Shown: positions 13,876-25,640, counted from the stretch's first letter. The stretch is DNA of 64,000 bases from Lycium barbarum (GCF_019175385.1 NC_083346.1:63517821-63581820); one strand, 5' to 3'. The notes: generated by a model not told the origin, from the letters alone. Program-made: numbers and translations.

Positions 13876-14488
13876 TCATGGACCAAATAGGGCTCCCTCA
13901 TGGACCAAATTTTCCAACTCAAATTTGAATGCATCGCATTCCTCTATGTCATTCCCTAAAGCTCCAGAATGATACAGACACATTTTGCGGCGGCCAACTC
14001 CTTCGGTTTGGGCCCTTCTAGCTCTGATGGGATGAATCTTCTCAATACTGACCAATTTCTGGAAGATGCTGGCATAAGAGTCTATGAATATAGTGAAGTT
14101 GTACCGCCAAATACGAGTGTTCCGAGAAATCCCTTCAGTTGGGATGATGTTGTCATGGACCAATAGTGAATGCGCCCCACATCTTAGTGATACTTTTCTC
14201 ATCTATCAGTCTGATGAGTCTCCTTTTGAAGGCTAAACATTCATTGAGGGTATGCCCTGTCTGATCCTGATGATAAGGGCATCTCTTATGTGCGAAAGCA
14301 GGAGGGAAAGATGGCAACCTGTCGAAGCAAACACTGACTATTCCTTTGCTTCGAAACTTAATCATCATCTCCTCATTCATAACCTGCTAAGGCGAGACTC
14401 GGTAAGGACAATCCAATGCTTTGACCGCAATATCCCACCATTCGGGTGAAGCTGGTCGAGTATACTTCATTTGCTCTATGCGCTCCTC
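13876..14488 (-). pseudogene. Ogre/Tat-type gag zinc-knuckle region, broken
   Basis: The minus-strand frame 14,380-14,153 has FPPAFAHKRCPYHQDQTGHT followed by LNECLAFKRRLIRLIDEK, a CX2H-type knuckle. A second copy, KMCLYHSGALGNDIEECDAF, lies near 13,960-13,900 in a different frame after several stops. Paired knuckles of this kind sit at the end of Ogre gag (RNA binding and packaging). The upstream part, 14,488-14,400, reads MKYTRPASPEWWDIA. On the minus strand this piece lies upstream of the gag N-terminus at 13,314, the reverse of the expected order. Confidence 0.6.
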
Positions 14489-14493
14489 CCTAG
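14489..14493. repeat. Target-site duplication CCTAG, left copy (right copy 16,217-16,221)
   Basis: CCTAG directly precedes the LTR start at 14,494 and directly follows the LTR end at 16,216. Confidence 0.93.
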
Positions 14494-16216
14494 TGTTACA
14501 CCCTATAGTTTCGTATGTTGAGATTCGAGCTACCTTTCAAGAGGTATGTGAGATGATATGTGTTTATCTTATGGTTATGAGGATTTAAGTTCATATAATA
14601 AGCCATGGGAGGATAGGAGAAAGAATACCTTTTAGTATATGTGAACTTTTGAAAGGTACAACCATGGGAAGTACGTAGCAATGAAGTAAGGGATGAATTA
14701 CGATCTCTTAAGTCGTAACTGGGATGGCCAAACTTGGAACCGAAGGATATGACCATTATCAAGTATGATTAATGATAAATATCATGTATGGAGAGTTTCG
14801 GAAGATTCTGGGATCAAGAAAATCGAAGAAAATAAGTTTGTCGAAAATTTGAAAATAAATTGGCAGAATTTTCGGTCATATTTGGAGGGGTATATCTCCG
14901 GGTATATTAGGAGATTTAAGGCGTTTCAAGAGCCTAAAATGAAGTTCGTCAAGTCTAGTTTCCACCGCAACAAACCGTTCATCAACACGACATCGGAGTA
15001 GGGAGTATGGGCATTTTAAAACGGACAGTTAGAGAAATCCGAACCTGGGCGGAAAATCCGGAAAGTTCAGTTAAAAAGGCCCAACAATTTCGGCCCAATG
15101 GAGCCTAAACCGACCCACACACCTATAAATACCCCTCTAACTCATCATTTGTCATCATCCTCTCATCCCCACACTTCCAAAGAGTTCTTGAGAGTTCTTG
15201 AGGATTCTATAACCTTCCATAATCTTCTATAACCTTCCATAACCTTCCATAATCCTCCATAATCTTCCCTAATCTTCTATAACCTTTCCATATCATCAAG
15301 AGAGAAGATCAACATCAAAACCCCAAGGATAATCCATAGAAGGTAATTCCGATAGGGCTACACCACAACCACAAGTCACCTACACATAACTGTCTACAGA
15401 CCTCTAATGGAATAAAAGCTGTAAAAAGGACGGGACAGGGCCCCGTCATACCCATATGCATATATGTATCTCAAAAGTATCATACCAAAATGAACCACTG
15501 CTCCGGATCAAGTGGAGCACACTGACCACCACTGGATGAATGTCCTACGAAGCTGGACCGCCTTTCGGTCTAGCAGTACCTGCGGGCATAAACGCAGTCC
15601 CCCGAGTAATATGGGAGTCAGTACGGACAATGTACTATGTATGTAAGGCATAAGAGGAACATATACCTAAGAATCATGAAAGGAATCTGAAACTCATAAA
15701 CAACTGACAGTCTGAATGCATCTGTATGAATGAAAATACCCTTGCGGTATATAATATGCATGTACTCTGTGTAATATAATATATCTTGTGGACGCTGCGT
15801 TCATGCCCGCATGTGTAGACAGACGGGATGAGGATCTTCTGCAGTAGGCTGTTTCCAGGTACTAGTTTTGGTTGGTGGGCTCCACTTCCTCCGGGAGCAC
15901 TGCCGAGTCTGGATGGTATATGTATTTTGTGTTAAGGGTATGTCAGGGGCCCTGTCCCGACTTATGTACTTCAGTCATGTTCTTAGAGGCTTTGTAGACA
16001 GATTCCTGTGTACAACTCAGTTATGTTTTGTTAGTGGATATGTTGACATCGCAGGCCCATTGTATATATATGTACACATGATATTATATTCATAGTTGGC
16101 CTTCTTAGCCTTATTTTACCGTTTGAGACATCGAGGATGCGAGTTATAAGTTGGTTCGCTCGGTTTCCGTAAGATGCCGGGTGCCAATCACGCCTCACCA
16201 TTGTTGGGGTATGACA
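14494..16216 (+). mobile_element. Solo LTR, plus orientation, with an inverted foreign segment inside
   Basis: It starts TGTTACACCCTATAG and ends GGGGTATGACA, with a perfect CCTAG duplication, so it is a real solo LTR inserted in Ogre sequence. It lacks the palindrome array of the other families. Around 15,187-15,295 it has a run of short repeats of the type 'ataaccttcc'. Between 15,349 and 15,785 the orientation flips: the segment reads as a minus-strand LTR, and the plus-strand LTR resumes at 15,786 with 'ttgtggacgctgcgttcatg'. Confidence 0.85.
15349..15785 (-). repeat. 437-bp segment identical to 18,565-19,001
   Basis: Read base by base, the two 437-bp stretches show no difference. Both start at CCGATAGGGCT and end at ATAATATATC. 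In this copy the segment sits inverted inside a plus-strand LTR. Confidence 0.9.
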
Positions 16217-16221
16217 CCTAG

Positions 16222-16640
16222 GGCTTGATAACGCATCAGAATCTCCTTCCCCTTTAGGGCTTGACGGTGCAGCAGAGGTTTCTTCCTTTTTTATGCTTGA
16301 AGGCGTAGCGGAGGCAGCCCCCTTTGATTGCCATATGGGTTCCTGTGGGTCCAACTCTATTTCTTCTTCCTCGGACTCTTCCATTATCGGGATGTACTCG
16401 GGACGAATTCCTTTTCCCTTTTCAAGGACGTTTTCTCCTTAAGCTTCGATAGGGTTTTTCAGGAGAGCTTTCCGCTGAATCCAACAACTCATCTGCCTCT
16501 TTAATCTTGGATTTTACCATCCGGATCTGCTTTTCGAGGTCTTGAATCTTCCGTCGCAGCGAAACCTCATTTTTCTTTATGACCTTGAGCTCAAACGCAG
16601 TCTTATTGTTTATCTTCAGATTCTGAGAAAATCGTTAGGC
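16222..16640 (-). pseudogene. Ogre-type coiled-coil/acidic protein fragment
   Basis: On the minus strand a charged helical run (LKVIKKNEVSLRRKIQDLEK, then QIRMVKSKIKEADELLD) at about 16,620-16,470 suggests a coiled coil. It is followed by an acidic stretch, MEESEEEEIELDPQEP, at 16,384 and by serine/proline repeats (SAAPSSPKGE). The frame is cut at 16,221 by the solo LTR. It lies between the ORF1-like gene and the gag pieces, so it is probably the C-terminal part of ORF1 or the gag N-terminus of the same element. Function unknown. Confidence 0.5.
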
Positions 16641-16959
16641 TTAGTGCGGTTATAGGCTTAGTGCGGTTATTTTTTGTTCATTGTTTTCTTTGGGTGAGTG
16701 GACAGTATTCGAGACCAATTGAGCATTTAAACGAAACATATGGAAGCAAATAGAGTCACACAAAGTAGTTCATAAGATTATACTACGCGTGTACTAAACG
16801 TTTGAAACATAAATGTTCCATTTGAATTAAACCATTGCCCCATAATCATTAATAATAACATTTTTCCCCGCAGGGGTACAAAAGATAAAGTAAAGACAGT
16901 GCATAAAAATAAATCAGCAGAAATTTCCTCCAGTAGTGGATGATGAAGCTCGATCCCTA
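16641..16959. other. AT-rich non-coding spacer within the Ogre remnant
   Basis: I see no reading frame. A short direct duplication of 'ggcttagtgcggtta' occurs at about 16,635-16,670. Confidence 0.4.
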
Positions 16960-18381
16960 TCAGTCTTGGCTTTCTTTGCTTTCCGGAGGGTAGTCTGGAT
17001 ATGAAGATGGGCTGACGTCAAAGTCGCCTTCATAAGAAACCCTTTCTATGTGAAGGTCAGTGGATCGACATCATCTAAAATCTTCTTCATTCGGTCATCT
17101 AGCTCAACCAAACAATCGTTGGTAAGCTCCAACTCATGCCTTATACTCTCTGTGACGGCCTTATCATGCTCAATTTTCTCCAAATACTTAGCATTTTTGT
17201 CGTCAACTCTCCTCTTAATCAAACGGGCTCGGATCTCGGCATGTCAATCCTTGTCTTAGACACAGCTATAGATAATAGGCCTAGGAGGAAGTGTGCCTCG
17301 CAAGTCGGCCCTCAACCAATCTTTATATTCTACGACACAACCTAGACGAAACCTATCCTCAGCCAAGGTGTTGGGACCCCAGATCATGCGACCCTTCCAT
17401 TCTCGGACACAATCCAATGCTCTTGGTGTTCTGTCAATGTCGTAGTCAATGATGAAATATCCCATGCCTCCAATTTGGGGTACGACTTGGATTCTCCCAA
17501 ATTGTCTTACAACCCAAGCAGGAGCATAAGGTCGAATCCCTCGAATTCCCATAAGCGGCACGAATGGAAACTTTCTTCCTTTAACTACGACCTCGGTGGA
17601 TACGAATTCATGGAACATCCATTGAATGCTTAATTCCTTCAACCTGGAGAAGGTGAATGTCCAACTTTGCCTGTTTTGTTCTCCGAAGTTCGGGCAAAAA
17701 TCCTGAAGACTGTCCCTTTCAGCCGGCCTACTTAAGTGTTGTTCACCCCTAACCTTGACCATATGTTTGAGAATCCACCATTGCAGGAGTAGATTACAAC
17801 CTTGGAAATATTTGTAATGATTCCGGCAGAGACTCAAGGATACAAATCAACTAATATGATCAGGGTTATGTCAAAGTATTTAGTTTTTTCTTTTTGGGTT
17901 ATGCCGTAGAAGACGGTATGGGCGACCGAAATGACTCGGGTATCAATGGCTAAGGACCAATCTTTGGGAAAACCATAGTTCCGAAAAAGCAAATGGCGAA
18001 GGCCAAGGGTTTGGTAGCCGTCAAGTCGGCGTAAGTCTTGAATTCTCCAGGATGCTCCACGAATCCGTCCGGGCTTCCAAACCTTCTGTACAACTCTATG
18101 AAGGGTATAGTGGGGCCATGGGCCCAATTGGCGTAGTTTAAAGAAAGCATCCTACAAATTTGGGAGTAGGTGGGTTTTTCCAGGATCAAAGCATTTTGGT
18201 CGGGTTTCTTTCTTTTTTTAAACCCCGAGCCTACGCTGGTTAACACATCCCTAAACTCCTCCAGTGTTGGTGTCATTTCGATGTCATCCCCAAATCTGAA
18301 AACCATCCGGTCTCTATCCCAGAATCCGATAATTACATCTATCAACTCCTTGCAACCGGTCATAGTCATGATGGATGTCAA
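16960..18381 (-). pseudogene. Ogre ORF1-like protein with plant-mobile-domain-like fold, frameshifted
   Basis: Three minus-strand frames follow in order: 18,381-17,950, then 18,127-17,834, then 17,837-17,256, continuing to a TGA at 16,960-16,962, so two frameshifts and at least one stop separate them. The first part has GCKELIDVIIGFWDRDRMVF, FGDDIEMTPTLEEFRDVL and PTIPFIELYRRFGSPDGF. The second-third parts have LLLQWWILKHM, IQWMFHEFV, GIRGIRPYAPAWVVRQFGRI and WLRADLRGTLPPRP. This pattern (trp-rich helices, TLEEF, QFGxxQ) resembles the plant mobile domain/aminotransferase-like domain found in plant proteins and in ORF1 of Ogre elements. The C-terminal part is charged (KYLEKIEHDKAVTESIRHEL) and probably coiled coil. 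The role of ORF1 in transposition is not known. Confidence 0.6.
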
Positions 18382-18436
18382 ATTTCTGAATTAAACTGAC
18401 TCATAGAAGAACAATATCAGGGATTATACATCAGGC

Positions 18437-18465
18437 ATCTATCTATCTCTCTCTCTCTCTCTCTC

Positions 18466-18497
<32 letters not shown>

Positions 18498-18503
18498 TAT
18501 ATA
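18437..18503. repeat. Compound microsatellite (ATCT)n(CT)n(ATCT)n(AT)n
   Basis: Consecutive runs of ATCT, CT, ATCT and AT units lie just upstream (minus-strand sense) of the ORF1-like frame. Confidence 0.95.
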
Positions 18504-18564
18504 CTGAAGGTAACAATGTAAGCCGACTAGGCTGTCACATGAACTGTACACAAAAGAAGAGGAG

Positions 18565-19001
18565 CCGATAGGGCTACACCACAACCACAAGTCACCTACA
18601 CATAACTGTCTACAGACCTCTAATGGAATAAAAGCTGTAAAAAGGACGGGACAGGGCCCCGTCATACCCATATGCATATATGTATCTCAAAAGTATCATA
18701 CCAAAATGAACCACTGCTCCGGATCAAGTGGAGCACACTGACCACCACTGGATGAATGTCCTACGAAGCTGGACCGCCTTTCGGTCTAGCAGTACCTGCG
18801 GGCATAAACGCAGTCCCCCGAGTAATATGGGAGTCAGTACGGACAATGTACTATGTATGTAAGGCATAAGAGGAACATATACCTAAGAATCATGAAAGGA
18901 ATCTGAAACTCATAAACAACTGACAGTCTGAATGCATCTGTATGAATGAAAATACCCTTGCGGTATATAATATGCATGTACTCTGTGTAATATAATATAT
19001 C
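18565..19001 (-). repeat. 437-bp segment identical to 15,349-15,785
   Basis: This is the second copy of the identical segment; here it is in the same orientation as the LTR sequence that follows it to the right. Confidence 0.9.
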
Positions 19002-20517
19002 ATGTAATAATGTCTAGGAACGTACGGCCCGATCCATATCTCATCTAATCCCGCGTCTGGGCATCCAGCGTCCGGGACGATAATCATCTCACGCTGCCCA
19101 CTAGTGGTGCTGCCCGGCCATACAGGCACGATGTTACTATCATCATCCATACGCCACCCACCGTAGTGTGCTGCCCGGCTATACAGGCACGGTGTTAATA
19201 TCATCATCCATATGCCACCCACTGTAGTGGTGCTGCCCGACCATATAGGCACAGTGTAAGAAAATAGTTGTACATGTATGTATATACATATGTATGGTGC
19301 ATGACAAACTCGTGAAATCTATACTCAAGATTTCTCTAGATTACCAAGATCTATATAAGACATGAACATGAACATAAGAAATCAAGGATGCGATGGATCC
19401 GATATCATCTATGAGTAGAGTCTTTGGAACTCGCTTGACTACTTGTTCGTTCAAACAATAAAGATCATGCCAAAAGAATGAAAGGAACAGCCTTAACATA
19501 CCTTGAAGCGTATCTACTCGTCCAACATCCACTTCCTGAATTAGTAGGTCTACAACCAAGATAACATAGGCCACAATTAGGCACTTATAACACTTACCAC
19601 CCAATTCAAGTGAAAAGGGGCTTGATGAGTTCGGACAACATCCCCTTCGTCAATCACTAATTCCTCAATCTTCCAATTCAGCTAAAATATTAGCAACAAT
19701 ACTAACAATAATCATGTCAATACTTACATATAAAAATATAATCAATTCTACTCCAAATCATCCCTTGAGATAACCCTGAAGTCCAACTTCACTCTTATTC
19801 CCCTTACAACTCTCATAAGTATAATTCTCTTTGCTTAAAGCCACTAAAACTCTTGGTAATTAACTTAAACACAAAGATAGAAATCATATACATACCTTGA
19901 GGAGTTTAGGGTTCCAAGAATCAAACTCCAACTCCAATCCCAAGGCTCAACAACACCAATAAAACCCTAGGAACAACTTTCCCTTTATAAGCTCGGGTTT
20001 ACGGGGCTCGGATCTTGCTAAATCTCCACTATGGTGTTAGAAAATATTGAGAGGAATATTCTAGGACTTTCTCTGATTTTGGACATGGTAAATAATGAAA
20101 ATAAAACGTGAGGGCCAAATATATACAGAGGGAACTAGAAGGTTCTAGTGATGCGGGTCGACGGTGGGTCGACGACCCGTCGACGTCTCGACGGTCCGTC
20201 TACTTGCTCTGTCGACTTGCGCCTGCAGATTGGAGGCTGCAGAGACATGAGGACGTTGCACAATGATGGTCCATCGACATGTCGATGGCTCGTCGACGAT
20301 GACTGGTGTCTGCAAATTCTCCTGAATCCGTTCACATTCCGCCGACTCGATTCGTTCAACTTCTAACCTTGTAAATTACCAGGAATACCTACTAGTACCT
20401 TTTTACACAGGGTGAAACACTTTCTATCTCAAAAATTTGGGCACGGGTCTCTATTCTAAAGACATACCCAACTAGGAAATCATAAGTTCTCCTACGACGA
20501 AACCGAGAGGTGTAACA
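18565..20517 (-). mobile_element. Minus-strand LTR, left-truncated
   Basis: The right end GAGAGGTGTAACA at 20,517 is the usual 5' LTR end in reverse. The left terminus TGTCACGACCC is missing; LTR-like text begins at CCGATAGGGCT (18,565). Short repeats of a 'ctgcccggcca...ggcac' type occur at 19,090-19,255. A palindrome block with a GTCGAC-type core lies at 20,155-20,310. No target duplication was found. Confidence 0.75.
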
Positions 20518-20671
20518 TTTATGCAAGAGTGGGTTTTTTCCAAATTGACCTTAGACCCGAGCGGACTACTCGGGGTGAACCGTTGTCGGCCGTTAGGTGA
20601 CCGCACACCAACTTAACGTTCAATGTGTTCCAAACAAAGAGTGTTTCGGATTTTTTAGTGAAGGCTAGACC
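20518..20671 (-). other. Probable Ogre leader (5' untranslated) fragment
   Basis: There is no reading frame. It is the sequence into which the Tekay element inserted: it continues at 33,385 once the insert and one GCGAG are removed, and 33,385-33,543 leads directly to the Ogre primer site. Confidence 0.5.
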
Positions 20672-20676
20672 GCGAG
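20672..20676. repeat. Target-site duplication GCGAG, left copy (right copy 33,380-33,384)
   Basis: GCGAG precedes the LTR start at 20,677 and follows the LTR end at 33,379 exactly. Confidence 0.95.
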
Positions 20677-22697
20677 TGTTACACCTCAGAACTTTTCCGC
20701 GAGCCTACAATGAATAGACCAATGAAGGGTATGAGTGTCCGATGTTTCACTAAGCAGGGAATGGCTAATTATGAATTTTTGGAAATAAGAAAGTTGCGGA
20801 ATTGTATTTCAGCCCAGTGGTCGTAAAGTGATTTACGGCCCGTAAAGTGATTTACGGACCGTAAAGTGCCATCGTCCTTCAACATTTCCAAAATTTTGAC
20901 TTTCTGTTAAATGTTGAAATGGTAAAATACGACCCAGAATATGGACCGTAAATCGAAATATGGCCCGTAAACTGAGTCGTAAACTGTCAGGATCTCCAGC
21001 CAACCTTTCTGTTTCTGATATGCTTAAATACGACCGTGGAGGACGGACCGTAAACCAGTATACGGTCCGTAAACTGTGGTTTACGACCACTGTACACCCC
21101 GACTGTTGTTCATTAAAAATTAGATTTTGAGTATTAAAAAAGGACCCTAGCCTCATTTTATTTCATTTCTCATCTCCACAATTCAAGAACACTCTAGAAT
21201 ATTCTCCAAAACACTTCATCCAAGAGAATCAAAGGAAAATCAAGATCAACAATATTAAATCCATGAAACAAAGTGTATGGAATGCAAGTAAAGGTCATCT
21301 ACCTCAAGAAAACCCAAGAAAGGTGAAGTAGGATTTTGGTGCAAAGAAGGTATTACTACTCAAGACTTATTCAACCATCATCTATGGTAAGTTTCATGAC
21401 TTTATCACGTTGTTTAAGTTATTGGAAAGCTAAGATGCTTGAATTGTAGAAAAACATGGAAAATGGGTCTTGAATGAGTGAATAGTGTCACAATTGAATG
21501 GTAGTTAAATGGAATCATGAATGTTGATGTACTATGATCATGAATACGTTGTAAATGATGTTTAGACCATGAAATGAGTATTATATATGAGAAGATGCGA
21601 TAACGAGCTATAACCATAAATGTGGAGAAATTGGAGGAAAATGGTGGAACGTGGTGAATATATATAAATGATGGTTGTTGATTGTAATAATGTGGATGTT
21701 GTTGAGAACGTTGGGAGTTGATATGGACTATGTTATTGATTACTCACACTCACCTTATGTGCTAATTCCTTCAAGGTGAGGCAGAATGTCACTAATTGCT
21801 CCATAATGAAATTGGGGGATCTCGACCTTACGTCACCCCGATAAAGTATAGTTGATCTTGAGCTTTACGCATGTACTATAATAATATGAGCATGTCATGA
21901 TAATATTACACCGCGCCTAGTTGGCCGGGCAGTCACCGCTAAGGCGGGCAGCTATACGGATACACCATGACCATTTGGCATGGCCAGACACCACTAGTGG
22001 GCGGCATGAGATGGTACCCCGGACGCGGGAGGCCTGGACGCGGGCTAATGTTATTGATTATTACACCGATCCGACATGGACGGGCAGCTTATACATTATG
22101 CATATATGATTTGATGATGAGTATGAGTAAGACAGCATGCATTACTTTCCTTATGTTTATCAGTCAGATCCAGAGGCTTCATATTGATATTCTCTTTATA
22201 TCATTGTCTTGTTTCATTGTTTATGCCTCTCATACTCAGTACAAAATTCGTACTGACGTCCGTTTTCTTTGGACGCTATGTTCATGCCCACAGGTAGACA
22301 GGGAGGTGAGCCTGATCCAGATCCATAGTAGCTGTCAGCTGATTGAGAGCACTCCATTGTTCGGAGGTGCTTGTGATTCCCCTTTTGGTATATATGCATA
22401 TTTTGGGCACGACGGAGTCTTGTTTCATTTATATATACAGTATGTCAGTAGAGGCTCGTAGATACGCAGTGTGGGTTAGATGGTCTCACAAGATGTCATT
22501 ATATGTATATATGTTATTTTGATGGTCGAGAGGCAAATGTATATAAAGCATTTATGCTTTTGTATAAAACATGTTTTTCCTATAATTCGTGCATAAGCTG
22601 ATAAAGGGGCATTAATTGAGTAAGATGAGCAGTAGAACGAGCGGTGCTCGGTGACTAGCCCCGGGTACCCGTCGCGGCCCCTAGTTGGGTCGTGACA
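20677..22697 (+). repeat. 5' LTR of the Tekay element (2,021 bp)
   Basis: It starts TGTTACACCTCAG and ends GGGTCGTGACA. It is nearly identical to the 3' LTR except for scattered substitutions (densest in the first ~150 bases) and one missing block: text present at 32,107-32,414 in the 3' LTR is absent here after 'gactatg' near 21,731. Confidence 0.95.
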
Positions 22698-22701
22698 AAA
22701 G

Positions 22702-22714
22702 TGGTATCAGAGCA
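22702..22714 (+). other. Primer-binding site, initiator-Met tRNA type
   Basis: TGGTATCAGAGCA lies four bases after the 5' LTR and is complementary to the 3' end of plant initiator methionine tRNA, the usual primer in this group. Confidence 0.93.
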
Positions 22715-22900
22715 GTTCGTCCTAGGAAGTGTCTACGAGCCGTGTCTAGTAGAGTCTTGTTTATGGTGTGTTGCGCGCCACGCTAATAAACAACAGGCTA
22801 CAGGGCATTTAGGAAAATGACCATCCTTCTTCTTATTAGATCGTGTGATAGAGCCATGCGTAAGATTTTATCCTCCCTAATACTGTGCTGTGATTTCAGA

Positions 22901-24168
22901 ATGCCGCCAAAGGGGAAAGCTACAGCTGCCCAAAAGGGCAAAGCTACAACAAAAAGACGGGCGGAAAGAGAGCCTCTGATGAATGTAGAAGAGGGCGAAT
23001 CACAAAATGAGGCCCCGCCCAATGTAGAAGAGCAAGGAGAAGCCTCGGCTTCGATTCCTCCAGCGGGTGCTTCGGGTCAACAAGTGACCGAGGCCATACA
23101 TTTATTGACATAATTGGTTGTCGCTCAGGCACAACGACAGAATGCGGGCCCGAGTGATCGTTCAGCTAGTATGAGAGCCCGTGATTTTATGAATCTAAAT
23201 CCTCCGGAGTTCTTTGGGTCGAAGCCGAATGAGGATCCGCAAAACTTTATTGATGAAATGTCGAGGACCTTAAAGATTATTCATGCCTCCGAGACCGGAT
23301 CCGTGGACTTGGCCTCTTATAGACTCCGCGATGTGGCGGTATTATGGTATAACAATTGGATGGCATCAAGAGGAGAGAGTGCGCCTCCTCCGGTTTGGCA
23401 GGAATTTGGGGATGCCTTTATTCGTCATTATTTGCCACCCGAGGTCCGTCGAGCTAGAGCGGACAGGTTCTTGAATCTAAAGCAAGGAAGCATGAGTGCC
23501 CGAGAGTATAGTATGCAATTCAATTCTTTGGCTAGATATGCCCCAACTATGGTGGCCGACATGGGAGACCGAGTCCATAGATTTGTGAGTGGTTTGGGGC
23601 CACACTTGTTTAGATATTGTCTAACGGCCTCTTTGCAAGACGGGATGGATATTTCCCGAATACAGGCCCATGCTCAGAATCGTGAGGAACGACAACAGTC
23701 GCAACGAAGTGATCGTGATAGTGACAGAAGACAAGGTAAGAGGGCTAGATCTACGGGAGCGAGCGGTGAATATAGAGGGGGACCGAGACAGATGTATTCT
23801 AGACATTCAGGCCAGTCAGCGACTAGTGCGCCTCTCAGATTCACAGATAGGAGGTTTGATCGTTCTTTTTAGTCAGGACAGGGCCAGAGTTCGAGGGCCT
23901 CAGATTCTCAGTTCCGGGAGATTTTAGTCAGTGGAGACCTCCAGTACCGCGGTGCAGCCAGTGCGGTAGATTGCATTCCGGGCAGTGCCGTCAGGGTTCG
24001 GATGCATGTTATGCCTGCGGGCAAGTTGGCCATATGATGAGAGATTATCCTTCGGCGAGAGGTAGAGTTGGGACTCAGCCTACAGGATCAGCAGCTGGGT
24101 CTTCTTCAGTACGCCCGACAGTACAGACTTCTCAGACTACAGCAGGTAGAGGCAGAGGTAGAGGGGGA
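22901..24168 (+). pseudogene. Tekay gag (capsid and zinc knuckle), inactivated
   Basis: The start ATG at 22,901 opens MPPKGKATAAQKGKATTKRR, a basic N-terminus. A TAA at 23,111-23,113 interrupts the frame. The capsid follows in the same frame: FMNLNPPEFFGSKPNEDPQN, VAVLWYNNWM, FGDAFIRHYLPPEVRRARAD and FLNLKQGSMSAREYSMQFNS, the standard plant retrotransposon gag signature. A TAG at 23,870-23,872 and a frameshift precede the zinc knuckle, DACYACGQVGHMMRDYP, whose last cysteine is replaced by tyrosine (CX2CX4HX4Y). Gag would form the particle and bind RNA; this copy cannot. The TTTCAG just before the ATG looks like a splice acceptor. Confidence 0.9.
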
Positions 24169-24440
24169 GCATCTACTTCAGGTGTTGTTCAGCCCCGCGT
24201 ATATGCTTTACCTGGGCGACAGGATCTTGAGTCTTCCCCGGATGTTGTCACAGGTACATTAACTATATTTTCCCGTGATGTATATGCTTTGATCGATCCA
24301 GGTTCTACTTTTTCTTATGTCACTCCGTATGTTGCTGATTGTATTGGGGTGCAATCCGAGCCAATTAAACCTATTGAGGTATTCACTCCGGTTGTGATCC
24401 GGTAATAGCGAGGAAAGTGTACAAAAATTGTGTCATTGTG
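24169..24440 (+). pseudogene. Tekay aspartic protease region, frameshifted
   Basis: The frame has VYALIDPGSTFSYVTPYVAD, in which D-P-G-S is this lineage's form of the retropepsin D-S/T-G active site. It ends at a TAA at 24,403-24,405 that arises from a frameshift; the expected continuation (DPVIARKVYKNC) is readable in another frame from about 24,394. The protease would cut the Gag-Pol polyprotein. Confidence 0.85.
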
Positions 24441-25640
24441 ATATGTGATCTCCAGACTAAAGCCGACTTGATTGAGCTTGAAATGATAGATTTCGATGTA
24501 ATTATGGGTATGGATTGGTTGGCCTCATGTTATGCTAATGTTGATTGCCAGACGAAGATGGTTCGATTTCAATTTCCAGGAGAGCCCGTGCTTGAATCGA
24601 AGGGTAATACGGTGTCTCCAAAGGGTAGGTTTATTTCCTACCTTAAGGCGAGAAAACTGATAGCTAAAGGTTATATTTATCATCTAGTTCGGGTTCATGA
24701 CACAGAAGCAAGGGTGCCAACTTTCCAGTCTGTTCCGGTAGTGAATGAATTCCCAGATGTATTTCCAGACGAACTTCCAGGTCTTCCTCCGGAAAGAGAA
24801 ATTGACTTTGCTATTAATGTGTTACCTGACACTGAGCCTATTTCTATTCCTCCTTATCGAATGGCTCCGGTAGAATTGAAAAAGCTGAAGGCACAGTTGA
24901 AGGACTTGCTTGAAAAGGGGTTTATAAGGCCCAGTTCATCGCCGTAGGGAGCACCGGTCTTGTTCGTAAGAAAGAAGGACGGATCTCTACGGATGTGCAT
25001 CGATTACAAACAGCTGAACAAGGTAACAATAAAGAACAAGTATCCCCTCCCCAGAATTGACGATTTGTTTGATCAATTACAGGGCGCTAAGTGGTTCTCC
25101 AAGATAGATTTGAGATCTGGTTATCATCAAGTGAGAATTAGAGAAGGAGATATTCCCAAAACAGCCTTCAGAACGAGGTATGGCCACTATGAGTTCCGAG
25201 TGATGTCGTTTGGGTTGACAAATGCCCCGGCAGTGTTCATGAATTTAATGAATAATGTGTTCAGGCCATTCTTGGATCTCTTCGTGATAGTATTTATCGA
25301 TGATATTCTGGTGTATTCTCGCACAGAACCAGAACATGCAGATCATTTAAGAATTGTTCTTAGCGTTCTTCGAGCTCGGGAATTATATACAAAATTTTCA
25401 AAGTGCGAGTTCTGGCTAAATTCTGTGGCATTTCTAGGTTATGTTATTTCAGATGATGGCATCCGAGTCGACACTCAGAAAATAGAAGCTGTGAAGACTT
25501 GGACAAGGCCTACAACGCCTACGGAAGTTCGTAGTTTCCTGGGTTTGGCGGGATATTATAGAATATTAGAGGGCTTCTCGTCTATTTCAGCTCCATTAAC
25601 GAAGCTAACCCAGAAGTCGGCGAAATTTCTATGGAACTTG
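24441..25640 (+). pseudogene. Tekay reverse transcriptase, one nonsense codon and a 3' frameshift
   Basis: The connection and RT are in one frame: FDVIMGMDWLASCYANVDCQ, FPDVFPDELPGLPPEREIDF, then [50 protein letters not shown] and the catalytic [10 protein letters not shown] (FIDD form of the YxDD box). A TAG at 24,945-24,947 replaces a codon that is tryptophan in the family (SSSPWGAPV). The frame shifts near 25,637 just after KSAKFLWN. The enzyme would copy the element RNA into cDNA. Confidence 0.92.

Noticed and set aside
21967..22461. 164-codon frames repeated in both Tekay LTRs (also 32,649-33,143)
   Set aside because: They are non-coding LTR sequence, open by chance; no motif, and other family LTRs have stops there.
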